A stretch of DNA of 64,000 nucleotides, taken from Aquimarina latercula DSM 2041. Its GTDB lineage: Bacteria > Bacteroidota > Bacteroidia > Flavobacteriales > Flavobacteriaceae. Where the stretch lies: the NCBI RefSeq assembly GCF_000430645.1, contig NZ_AUMK01000003.1, positions 372,001-436,000 on the forward strand, given 5' to 3'. Under the pieces are notes generated by a model. That model saw only the letters and a program-made list of their open reading frames with translations. It was not told the DNA's origin and did not search any database. The translations under genes and the position numbers were made by a program. Of this stretch, positions 26,250-34,931 are shown one piece after another (positions within the stretch are counted from its first letter, which is position 1; the number at the start of each line of letters is the position of its first letter).

Positions 26250-27818
26250 TTACTCATTTACAATAACTTTGGTCATTGATTTCTCTCCCATTTCAGATTC
26301 TAAAGTAATTATATATAAGCCATTAGGAAGATTACTTACATCAATAGTGTAAGTAGATTCATTGTTTATACGATGCGACTTCAATACTGTACCTGTTGGA
26401 CTTAATAATTTTATGATAGCTCCATTAAGCTTAGAAGTTCCTGAAATATTTATCACTGAATTCGAAGGATTTGGAAATGCGGTAAGCCCTAATTCATCAA
26501 AAGAAGTTACCGATAACGTAGTTGCACAAGAGGGTTCGTTCGGTGTTAAACTAAAATATATTGTAAATCCTTCAGTTTTAGAAACCATCACAAAATTACC
26601 ATTATCAACTGTTACAAAATACGAACCATCTAATCTTGCTATTCCACTATTAGTAAAGGTAACTTCTGGATTGTCATCAGCAAAAGTCTGTGGCATTTGT
26701 ACAAAAGATGTATAAGTACTTGTAGTTTGATAATCAAAATTATATAGTCCTTGGTTGTTTAAATCCCAGTTGATGAAAAACTTATAAATATCACTAAAAT
26801 CAGGTCCATTATCACCAATCACATATACATAATTATAGGTTTCATTTAAGGAAGGTAAGGCTGCTGCTCTTGGAGTATCAAAAGGACAAACAGTTTCTTC
26901 ACATTCTGGATCTACTGTTAAACTAATTGTTTCCGTAGCTCCACTACTAAACATTCCATCACTAACAGTTAAAGTAACTGTAGCACTGTTTAAATTCGAA
27001 TATGTATGAGAAACTTCAAGACCTTCTGCAGTGGTTCCATCTCCAAAATCCCAAGAATAGGTCAATTGATCTCCATTAGGATCATAAGAATCTGCTGCAC
27101 TGAAAGTAACATCAGAGCCACCACATCTTCCATTATCACTTGTAAAAAGAGCTACGGGCGGTAAAGGTTCTGTTGTTGCTCCAAAATCAATATCACTTGT
27201 AGAGTAAAATGCCTCAGCGGTAAGTGATCGTTGCCAGATACTGTAAAGGACGTGTTTACCTGTTCTTTGCGGTAATATAACATCTATATCATCAACAGAT
27301 GCCGCTGGTCTTGGATCTGTTTCTACAAGGAGTTCTAGACTATCCCAAGTTAGTGGCTTATCTGGTGTCCAATCTGCCTTTGTTATATACACTCGGTAGT
27401 ATAAGGTTTCATGAGGAGCAGTGTTGGTCCAGGTTACAGTAAGAGGGCCTGGAGTAACAGGTGTTGCTACCCAATCATTTCTTACTTGATCTAATCCGCC
27501 ATATTTGTCCGGACGTCCGGCACTGGCAAGATTTCCATCCATAATGATATCCATATGCATTCCGCCGGCATCCATTCTGGCAACTTCGTTCCAATCGTAT
27601 AAAGCTTGTGTACCCCAACCAATTACAGCATCTTGGCAAGCAGGAGAATCTGGGCTTTCAGGACCTTCTTGAAAACAAGCCCAAACACGACTCGGTGGAC
27701 TGGTTACTGTCCCATGCGGAGAGACAGGTTGTACAAAAGTTAATACTAGGCAGAGACAAAGCCAAGTTTGCCAATGCTTTCTTTTTACATGTAGGTTTTT
27801 TAGAGTATTTCTATTCAT
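26250..27818 (-). CDS. AA10 lytic polysaccharide monooxygenase with PKD and type IX sorting domain
   Basis: A 522-residue secreted copper enzyme. A long basic signal ends at VSP, leaving His35 (HGTVTSPPSR) as mature N-terminus, the first ligand of the histidine brace; His136 in TNTAPHETLY is the second, and Phe212 in STSDIDFG lies at the axial site. The AA10 domain runs to about residue 215. A PKD domain follows (DPNGDQLTYSWDFGDG), then a beta domain, and from about 445 a type IX sorting domain (ELGLTAFPNPSNSVINISG...NLPNGLYIITLES). AA10 enzymes oxidatively cut chitin or cellulose; the sequence alone does not settle which. A Pro at -1 of the expected cleavage site is unusual. Confidence 0.92.
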   Translation of the reverse strand: MNRNTLKNLHVKRKHWQTWLCLCLVLTFVQPVSPHGTVTSPPSRVWACFQEGPESPDSPACQDAVIGWGTQALYDWNEVARMDAGGMHMDIIMDGNLASAGRPDKYGGLDQVRNDWVATPVTPGPLTVTWTNTAPHETLYYRVYITKADWTPDKPLTWDSLELLVETDPRPAASVDDIDVILPQRTGKHVLYSIWQRSLTAEAFYSTSDIDFGATTEPLPPVALFTSDNGRCGGSDVTFSAADSYDPNGDQLTYSWDFGDGTTAEGLEVSHTYSNLNSATVTLTVSDGMFSSGATETISLTVDPECEETVCPFDTPRAAALPSLNETYNYVYVIGDNGPDFSDIYKFFINWDLNNQGLYNFDYQTTSTYTSFVQMPQTFADDNPEVTFTNSGIARLDGSYFVTVDNGNFVMVSKTEGFTIYFSLTPNEPSCATTLSVTSFDELGLTAFPNPSNSVINISGTSKLNGAIIKLLSPTGTVLKSHRINNESTYTIDVSNLPNGLYIITLESEMGEKSMTKVIVNE

Positions 27819-28515
27819 GACGAGTTAATTTGTGTTACACGATGATATTGTAGTATTACAATAATCATAATGTCTTCGTAACTTAAATTTTAAGAATTTA
27901 TTGTGAATAGGTTTTGGATGAATCGAAATAGAAGGTTATGATTTCATACGCCTAGTATATTATATAAAGTAAAAACCACTTTAATTTACGATACTATCAT
28001 GGACATTGACTTTTTTTTGAAAGCTCTTTAATAAAGTTACTGTTTTATTTAATGATATATAAAACGAAAAAAATGTAGATGTTATAAATTATTTTATAAA
28101 AACAATCGAATACAATAAATAGTTACAGTGTACTAATTATTTTCAGGAATAAGGGGTGTTTTTAGATTTTAGTTTATGGAATAGGAGAGTAGGGGAACTC
28201 ACTTTAGCGAATAATGATTTCAATTAAATAACAGAAAATAACGAATGCTTTATATGAAATCGATCTTATTAAAATACCATTTAAAATGGATTTTATCCTA
28301 TTTGATCTTTTTTCATTTTTTTAGATTTTCATTTTCAGATAATATTGCAAGAATATATCAATAACTCACAAGGCTCTCATTAATGGTTTTAGATAGAGGT
28401 ATAAATAATTAGGTCTTTTCATGGCTAAAATTATTGGAAGAGTTAGAAAAGAAAACAATCATTTAAAGATCGAAAGTATATTAATTTTTTATCTTACTAG
28501 TCATTAAAACCTTTG
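27819..28515. other. Divergent intergenic region, about 700 bp
   Basis: A very AT-rich gap between the LPMO gene and a LytS-type kinase gene. The longest ATG frames are 28 codons or fewer and show no ribosome site. No clear hairpin, repeat or TAnnTTTG promoter stands out. I see no supported feature. Confidence 0.6.
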
Positions 28516-29541
28516 ATGAACTCTATTAAATTTAACAAAACAGATTATCAGCTTTTGGCAGTCTACTTTTTAGTCTACTGGGTTTGGAATGGTTTTCATC
28601 ATTTTTATGATACAAATACATTTTCTTTTACAGAATATTTTATTAGTATTCCAATAAGGATCATTCAGATGATTGTATTGTTATGGTTTATTAAGTGGGT
28701 CATAGAAACTTTCCTAATTAAGTATAAAAGTTACGTAGGTTTATTTGGAATTGGTATATCTGGTTTGTCTGCTATTGGCTTTTTTTTCTTCTTGTTAAAC
28801 AAATACTACATTCCTTTTGGTTACATAAAGTGGGAAGAGTTGCCTTCTATTGGTAAGACTATTCTTTTTAATGTTGAAGATTCTATTATTAATGTTTCTA
28901 TTCCTTTAGTGTTAGTATTCGGAAAAAAATATTATAACTATCGAGAAGATCAACTCAATCGAATTAACTTACAAAAAGAGCTTGAGCTAAAAGTGTTACG
29001 TGCGCAATATGATCCACATTTTTTATATAATAACCTCAATACTATTGATGCTCTAGTAGATTATTCTTCTAAAGAAACTATTAAAAAATATATTTCGAAT
29101 TTAGCAGCATTATATCGCTATCTTATTCATAAAAAAGATGAAGAAGTTGTTTTACTTAATGAAGAATTATCTCTTATAAATAAGTATTTTTTTTTAATAG
29201 AAACTCGCTTTGAAGGTGATTATAGTTTTGAAGTTTTTAGAAATGCTTCTAATAAAAATAAATATATACTAAATGGTGCTTTATTGACGTCTATTGAAAA
29301 TATAATAAAACATAATACTGCGGATAATAAAATCATAATTAGAACACAAATTCATATCGAAAAGGATAAAATTAGAATTGAGAACAACAAATCTAATGCG
29401 ATCAACATAAAAGAATCTTTAGGTACTGGTTTAGAAAACTTAAGAAAACGCCACGAGTTATTAGGAGATAGAACCATAGAAATAATAGAGGATAAACAAA
29501 AGTTTATTTTAGAAATACCTTTACTTAATTTAATAGATTAA
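28516..29541 (+). CDS. LytS/YehU-type sensor histidine kinase
   Basis: A 341-residue inner-membrane kinase: four hydrophobic segments in the first 145 residues, then the His_kinase domain with the phosphorylated His in RAQYDPHFLYNNLNTID and a short HATPase end (NGALLTSIENIIKHN for the N-box, GTGLENLRKRHELLG for the G-box). I chose the ATG one codon after a TTG. The LytTR regulator gene follows after 14 bases, so they form a two-component pair. The signal is unknown. Confidence 0.88.
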   Translation: MNSIKFNKTDYQLLAVYFLVYWVWNGFHHFYDTNTFSFTEYFISIPIRIIQMIVLLWFIKWVIETFLIKYKSYVGLFGIGISGLSAIGFFFFLLNKYYIPFGYIKWEELPSIGKTILFNVEDSIINVSIPLVLVFGKKYYNYREDQLNRINLQKELELKVLRAQYDPHFLYNNLNTIDALVDYSSKETIKKYISNLAALYRYLIHKKDEEVVLLNEELSLINKYFFLIETRFEGDYSFEVFRNASNKNKYILNGALLTSIENIIKHNTADNKIIIRTQIHIEKDKIRIENNKSNAINIKESLGTGLENLRKRHELLGDRTIEIIEDKQKFILEIPLLNLID

Positions 29542-29555
29542 TACGGCATATTATA

Positions 29556-30314
29556 ATGACTATTTTAATTATAGAAGATGAAAAACCCGCTTATAAAAAG
29601 CTATTAAGTTATTTAGTAAATTATTTAGGTGATAACTTTATGCATACTCATGTTCGTTCTGTAAATGAAGGTATTGAAGCGTTAACAAACTCAAATACTT
29701 TTGATCTAATTTTTGCTGATATTAAAATATTAAAAGGAACTTCATTTGATATTTTTAGTCAAGTGACTTTTTCGACACCTATTATTTTTTGTACAGCCTA
29801 TAATGAACATTTATTCAAAGCTTTTCAAACAAATGGGATTGCTTATGTTTTAAAACCATATTCTCAAGAAGAGTTAAATGAAGCAATTAAAAAGTTTGAA
29901 ACACTTTTTAATACAAAACCTTATAATAAAGACATTTTTAATGACTTTAAGTTATTATTAGAAAGTAAGGAGAATGTATACAAAAAGCGATTTGTTGTAA
30001 AGAAGAAAGACGATATAAAACTTATTGATGTTGAGACGATATGTTTTATCGAAGTGTTTGGGGATTTGTGTAAACTATACGACACTAAGGGCATGTTTCA
30101 TACCATTTCGAAGAATCTAGGAACAGTATACAATGAATTAAACCCCAATCAATTCTTTAAAATTAACCGAAGTCAAATTGTGAATATTAATTTTATAGAA
30201 AGTATTTCGCCTCACAGTAAAAATAGACTGTACCTAAAAATCAGTAATATAAAAGATTTAGCGGTCACAAGTACATCTACAACTAAAGCATTTAGGATAT
30301 GGTTAGAAAACTAA
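29556..30314 (+). CDS. LytTR-family response regulator
   Basis: A 252-residue regulator. The receiver domain has the acidic pair Glu7-Asp8, phospho-acceptor Asp55 in LIFADIKILKG, a Thr in FCTAYNEH and Lys in YVLKPYS. The C-terminal LytTR DNA-binding domain (about 155-252) includes VETICFIEVFGDLCKLYDTKG and NQFFKINRSQIVNINFIESI. It pairs with the kinase just upstream. The aspartyl protease-PDZ gene 115 bases downstream on the same strand is a candidate target. Confidence 0.9.
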   Translation: MTILIIEDEKPAYKKLLSYLVNYLGDNFMHTHVRSVNEGIEALTNSNTFDLIFADIKILKGTSFDIFSQVTFSTPIIFCTAYNEHLFKAFQTNGIAYVLKPYSQEELNEAIKKFETLFNTKPYNKDIFNDFKLLLESKENVYKKRFVVKKKDDIKLIDVETICFIEVFGDLCKLYDTKGMFHTISKNLGTVYNELNPNQFFKINRSQIVNINFIESISPHSKNRLYLKISNIKDLAVTSTSTTKAFRIWLEN

Positions 30315-30428
30315 TAATTAATCGTCATTTTATCCCTTTTCATTCTATCATTATATAGCTTCACCTTTTTTCTGTTTTTTCGCGCTCAGTAATGCTGCAA
30401 TTTAGTATCACAACTAAAATGTACATCA

Positions 30429-31595
30429 ATGAAAACGTATTTTACAATCACTTTAATTTTATTTCCTTTAATAATTTTTGGACAAGACAAACCCATTGAT
30501 CAAATTTCATTTACAATAAATGATAGCGGACTTATAATTATATCATTAAAAATAAATAAAGTGATGGTTTCTGATTTTGTAATGGATACTGGTGCTTCAG
30601 TCACAGTTATTGATAATAGTGTCGTTAACCAATTAGGATTACCATTACAAGATCAACCTACTCAAATCACTGGGGCATCAGCCGTTAATAATGATATAAG
30701 AAAGACACAAAAGCAGCGAGTGTCATTAAGTAACAATATTGTACTAAAAAATTTAGAAATGTATGTATCAGATTTATCTCGTTTGGCCGATATTAAAGGG
30801 ATCATAGGATATGATATCTTCAAAAATTATGTTACTGAAACGAACTTCGACACAAAAACAATTTATTTTTATAAACGAAAAGGGAAACCTGACACTAAAG
30901 GTTATAAATCGATTCCTTTTACTGAAGCATTTTGCACACCTGAAATAGATATTTCCGTTTTACTTTCTAATAATGAATCATTGTCTGGCAAAGTGCTTTT
31001 CGATACAGGTAATGTGGCATCACCATTTATATTTAACGAGCCGTTTACAAGTAAGTTGAATATGGTATCGAAATTTGAAAAACTCATTATTAAAGAATCT
31101 CAAGGGATTAATTCCAAAGATAAAACTAAACAAGGTATTGTTAAAAATATTAAAATTGACAATTATACTTTTTCAGAAATACCAGTATCTCTTTCAAAAT
31201 CAAAAAAGGGAATGTTATCTAAAGAAGCTTATATGGGCATCTTAGGATTAGAATTCATAAGTAAATTTAATTTTATATTAAACTATAAAAAAAAGAAAAT
31301 CTATTTAAAGCCAAATAAATCATTTAAGGATAGTTTCGATTTTCCATTGAGTGGTATTATTCTGAAATCAAAAAGAAAATCTATATTTATTAAATCCATT
31401 TATCAACCTAGTATGGCCTATGATAAAGGTTTAAGAGCTGGTCAGCAACTAATTTCTATTGACGGTATTAAGGAAAAAGACAAACAATTTTACCAAAAAG
31501 CGTTACGCAGTGAAGACAAAGTGGTGTCCATAACTGTGCAATTAGAAGATGGCACATTAAAGACAGTACAAATTTTATTGAAACGATTGATTTGA
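30429..31595 (+). CDS. Exported retropepsin-like aspartyl protease with PDZ domain
   Basis: A 388-residue protein with a Sec signal (TLILFPLIIFGQ). Two aspartyl-protease halves are present: DFVMDTGASVTVID (about 50) and GKVLFDTGNVASPF (about 195). Each carries a DTG, so it has a complete active site on one chain. The last 85 residues form a PDZ domain (YDKGLRAGQQLISIDGIKEKD). Bacteroidota have many such retropepsin-PDZ proteins with unknown periplasmic substrates. It lies between two LytS/LytTR modules. Confidence 0.85.
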   Translation: MKTYFTITLILFPLIIFGQDKPIDQISFTINDSGLIIISLKINKVMVSDFVMDTGASVTVIDNSVVNQLGLPLQDQPTQITGASAVNNDIRKTQKQRVSLSNNIVLKNLEMYVSDLSRLADIKGIIGYDIFKNYVTETNFDTKTIYFYKRKGKPDTKGYKSIPFTEAFCTPEIDISVLLSNNESLSGKVLFDTGNVASPFIFNEPFTSKLNMVSKFEKLIIKESQGINSKDKTKQGIVKNIKIDNYTFSEIPVSLSKSKKGMLSKEAYMGILGLEFISKFNFILNYKKKKIYLKPNKSFKDSFDFPLSGIILKSKRKSIFIKSIYQPSMAYDKGLRAGQQLISIDGIKEKDKQFYQKALRSEDKVVSITVQLEDGTLKTVQILLKRLI

Positions 31596-31757
31596 TTTTA
31601 GAAGCTATAGGAGATGTATGTTTATTAGTTCTGTATTTTCTTTAAAAGTTTACTAATTAAATACCAAAGAATACCTTTTATTAAAACGAGAATGTATTTA
31701 GCCGATTAGAAATGTAGGAGGGAAGCATTCTATGATGTGAAAAGGGAATTAGCTATT

Positions 31758-32453
31758 TCATGATTTCGCTAAAACTTCTAATTTTTCAAATACAATAACC
31801 TTATACATAGCGCTTACAGGCACTTTTTTATCTTCAATTAATAAATTGGTTTTAGTAGCTTTTGAAACTCTGTTTAAATTAGCAATGTATGATTTATGGG
31901 TGCGTTGAAAATCTGTAGATAATAAAGTAGTGATATTAATGAGTGTCTCTGAAATAAGATACATTCTAGAATCAGTAAAGATTTTCAAATAATTTCCAAA
32001 ACTCTGAATGTATAAAATTGATGTAAATGAAATATTAACCGGTACACCATCATGTTTTATTTGAAGTTCTTTATTTGGACTATTCTTTTTAGGGGCTGTT
32101 ATTTTCGATGCCGAAACTTTATTTATAGCTTTTAAAAAGCGTTCAAGCTTTATGGGTTTCAGTAAATAATCTACAACGCCATAATTATAACTTTCTAACG
32201 CATACTCCGAATAAGCTGTGGTAAGAATCACTTTAGGTGGTTTTAATAGAGAACGCAAAATTTCCATCCCAGTAAGTTCAGGCATTTTTATATCAAGAAA
32301 AATAAGATCAACGTGATTTTGTTGAATGAAATTAATAAATTCAAGAGGATTTCCAGTATTAACTACAATATCAAAATTCTCAATTTTAGAGCAGTACTCT
32401 TCTAGTACATTACGTGCTAATAATTCATCATCAACAATACCTATTTTTATCAT
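31758..32453 (-). CDS. LytTR-family response regulator (second module)
   Basis: A 231-residue regulator with receiver residues Asp8-Asp9, Asp54 in LIFLDIKMPEL, Thr in LTTAYSEYA and Lys in DYLLKPIKLERF, and a C-terminal LytTR domain (NISFTSILYIQSFGNYLKIFTD...FQRTHKSYIANLNRV). The partner kinase gene ends one base before this gene starts. It is related to, but distinct from, the module on the opposite strand 1.4 kb away. Confidence 0.9.
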   Translation of the reverse strand: MIKIGIVDDELLARNVLEEYCSKIENFDIVVNTGNPLEFINFIQQNHVDLIFLDIKMPELTGMEILRSLLKPPKVILTTAYSEYALESYNYGVVDYLLKPIKLERFLKAINKVSASKITAPKKNSPNKELQIKHDGVPVNISFTSILYIQSFGNYLKIFTDSRMYLISETLINITTLLSTDFQRTHKSYIANLNRVSKATKTNLLIEDKKVPVSAMYKVIVFEKLEVLAKS

Positions 32454-32454
32454 A

Positions 32455-33450
32455 TTACACCGTTAGATTAATAGTTAAATTTACATGATAATCATTTGCG
32501 TTATCAATAATATCCAATGTGTGAGCATTAGCGTACAATAAACCCAAACGTCTTCTTACATTTTCAAGCCCTAGGCCATTTCTATTTGATATTGGAATCA
32601 TAGTAGGCTTTGAATTAACCACATTAAAATGTAGCGTAGTGTTTTTTATAGTAACAGAAATATCAATTTTACTCCGTTCATTGGTGCTTTGTGCACCGTG
32701 TTTAATAGCATTTTCAACAAAAGGGATCAATAACATTGGTGAAATTTTTAATCCAGAAAGATCACCTTCAATCAAAAACTCAATAGTACATCGTTTACTC
32801 AGCCTTTTTTCTTCAAGCAATAGATAATTTTCTATAAACTCAATTTCTTCTTTTAATAAAACCGCTTCTTTTTTAGAACTTTCTAATTGGTAACGCATTA
32901 ATTCAGAAAGCTGCATGACAAGATCAGGAGTTTCTAGAGATTGTTGTCTAGAAAGTGAATAAATACTATTTAATGAGTTAAATAAGAAATGAGGATTCAC
33001 CTGCTCTTTTAAATAAATGAGTTCCATTTCTTTTTGCAATTTTTCTTTCTCAGCATTTTCTCTTTGGATGATCATATTTCTTCTTAAAAAAAAAGCAGCC
33101 ATACCAGTACCTGTCGTATAAAAATGGAATAAAAAAGTTTTAGTAACACCAGGCCAGCTATTGTTAGCAAAAGCTTCTACATAGGCAATAAAAAATATAC
33201 TCCCAATAACTAAGAGTACGTATATAATATATCTTTTCTTATCAAAAAAGTAAGGAATAAGAATAAAATGATTTATCCAAATAGCTGCCATAATATTAAT
33301 GGCATATTTAAGTGCCCATAAAAAAAAAGAAAAAGTCGAATCATATCGATCTATGATCATCCATCCACTTAGTAATTCAAGGATGAGCACCAATACAAAA
33401 GCTCCTATGTTAAGGAGTATTGTACGCTGTAAGGACTTTTTTTTAATCAT
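32455..33450 (-). CDS. LytS/YehU-type sensor histidine kinase (second module)
   Basis: A 331-residue membrane kinase with four N-terminal hydrophobic segments, a coiled stretch (RENAEKEKLQKEMELIYLKEQ) and the His_kinase box EQVNPHFLFNSLNSIYSL. The ATPase end has LIPFVENAIKHGAQ (N-box) and NGLGLENVRRRLGLLY (G-box). It is co-transcribed with its LytTR regulator. The divergent serine-hydrolase gene at 33627 is a possible target. Confidence 0.88.
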   Translation of the reverse strand: MIKKKSLQRTILLNIGAFVLVLILELLSGWMIIDRYDSTFSFFLWALKYAINIMAAIWINHFILIPYFFDKKRYIIYVLLVIGSIFFIAYVEAFANNSWPGVTKTFLFHFYTTGTGMAAFFLRRNMIIQRENAEKEKLQKEMELIYLKEQVNPHFLFNSLNSIYSLSRQQSLETPDLVMQLSELMRYQLESSKKEAVLLKEEIEFIENYLLLEEKRLSKRCTIEFLIEGDLSGLKISPMLLIPFVENAIKHGAQSTNERSKIDISVTIKNTTLHFNVVNSKPTMIPISNRNGLGLENVRRRLGLLYANAHTLDIIDNANDYHVNLTINLTV

Positions 33451-33626
33451 AAACTCATTTAAAAGCTAATAAAGATAGTATCTATAAATGTTAATCATCT
33501 TAATTTCTTTATAAAACGGGTATATCAATGACGAAATGGTTTTGTCATTTAATTGTTGTGCTGATCCTTTTAAGCGATTAAAGCAGAGATTTTGATATAG
33601 ATTTATTGAACATTTATAAATAATTT

Positions 33627-34868
33627 ATGAAAAACAGTATTCTAATTCTCTTAACTATAGTTTTTTTTATCGCTTGTAAAGACGAGGAAAAAAAACATGC
33701 TAATACTATAAATACAACAATTCCAAAATATGAAACGTATAATTATGTTGGATTTACAAAAGAAGAAATTTATGGATTCCATAAACGTATTTATGAAGGA
33801 GGCAATTGGACAGAATATGGCGATCTGGAACGATATTATTATTTAAACTTCTCCGAAATAAAAGAACACTCGCGGATACTTAGGTCAGATGTACCAAAAA
33901 TACTAGAAGAAACACCAAGAGATGATGTAAAAAATTTTATTACACCAACAGATTTGAAAAAAGGCAGTGGGCTATCATTAAATGACTATGTACAGCAAGT
34001 AGAAGTGAATGGGTTAATTATAATTCATAAGGGCAACATCGTCTTTGAAGGTTATCCGAGAATGTTCCCAACTGATCTACATATTAATATGATAATAACT
34101 CAAGTTTTTGTGAGTACTTCAATAGCCATTTTAGAGGATAACCATTTAATCGATACTAACCAACCTATTGATTACTACTTTGATGCCTTTAAAGGTTCTG
34201 GTTGGGAAGGAGTTCCAGTAATAGATATTCTTTCTATGAGCTCCGGAATTGATCGTGTACCATTAGAGAACTATGAGGTAAGTTTTGATCCAATTAAAGA
34301 TTTAGCTACTGCAAAAGCATCAAAACCTTCTGGAACAGAGTATCAATTTAGCAATGCCGATGCTATGGTATTAACATTACTGGTTGAAAAAATTAGTGGT
34401 CTTACCTTTCGCGATTTTGTAGAACAGGAAATATGGAAAAAGATAGGAGCAGAATCTAGTGCCCTTTTAGGAATCAATAAAAATGGAACCTCTATTTCAT
34501 ATGCGGATGGTATGTCTACAACACTTAGAGATCTTGCTAGGTTTGGTCTTGCTTTTACTCCTAGTGGTAGAAAGAGCACAAACCCAATGATTTCTGATGC
34601 GCACTTATTTAAAATCCGAGATGTTAATAAAAACCTCAATAAGTCAAAGGATCCAGAAGAAAAGAAATATAGTAGTTATCAATGGGGTGCAGTGTATGAG
34701 GATGGTGATTTTTATAAAGGTGCCCATGGAGGTCAAGGTCTTTATGTATCTCCTTCTAAAGATTTGGTTATTGCATTTTACGGAACATCAAATACTGATC
34801 GCCAAAGGAATCAACTGGATGTCATTTCGCGACAGCTTTCCAAATCCGGACTGTTTGATCTTGAATAA
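33627..34868 (+). CDS. Serine hydrolase (beta-lactamase class C fold) lacking SxxK
   Basis: A 413-residue lipoprotein (lipobox FIAC). The class C beta-lactamase/D-alanyl-peptidase-like fold is recognised from NGLIIIHKGNIVFEGY, GSGWEGVPVIDILSMSSGID, YQFSNADAMVLTLLVEKISGLTF and the closing GAHGGQGLYVSP. The nucleophile motif S-x-x-K, expected just before FVSTSIAILED, reads I-I-T-Q: Ile156 replaces Ser and Gln159 replaces Lys. The Tyr of YxN is Phe. The protein is therefore probably not a hydrolase but may still bind ligand or a partner. The next gene encodes a homologue with an intact motif. Confidence 0.75.
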   Translation: MKNSILILLTIVFFIACKDEEKKHANTINTTIPKYETYNYVGFTKEEIYGFHKRIYEGGNWTEYGDLERYYYLNFSEIKEHSRILRSDVPKILEETPRDDVKNFITPTDLKKGSGLSLNDYVQQVEVNGLIIIHKGNIVFEGYPRMFPTDLHINMIITQVFVSTSIAILEDNHLIDTNQPIDYYFDAFKGSGWEGVPVIDILSMSSGIDRVPLENYEVSFDPIKDLATAKASKPSGTEYQFSNADAMVLTLLVEKISGLTFRDFVEQEIWKKIGAESSALLGINKNGTSISYADGMSTTLRDLARFGLAFTPSGRKSTNPMISDAHLFKIRDVNKNLNKSKDPEEKKYSSYQWGAVYEDGDFYKGAHGGQGLYVSPSKDLVIAFYGTSNTDRQRNQLDVISRQLSKSGLFDLE

Positions 34869-34931
34869 AACAACATATAAGAGATAGTGTGTCAGTTATT
34901 TAAGCTTTAGTTAATTATTAGAAGAATAAAC

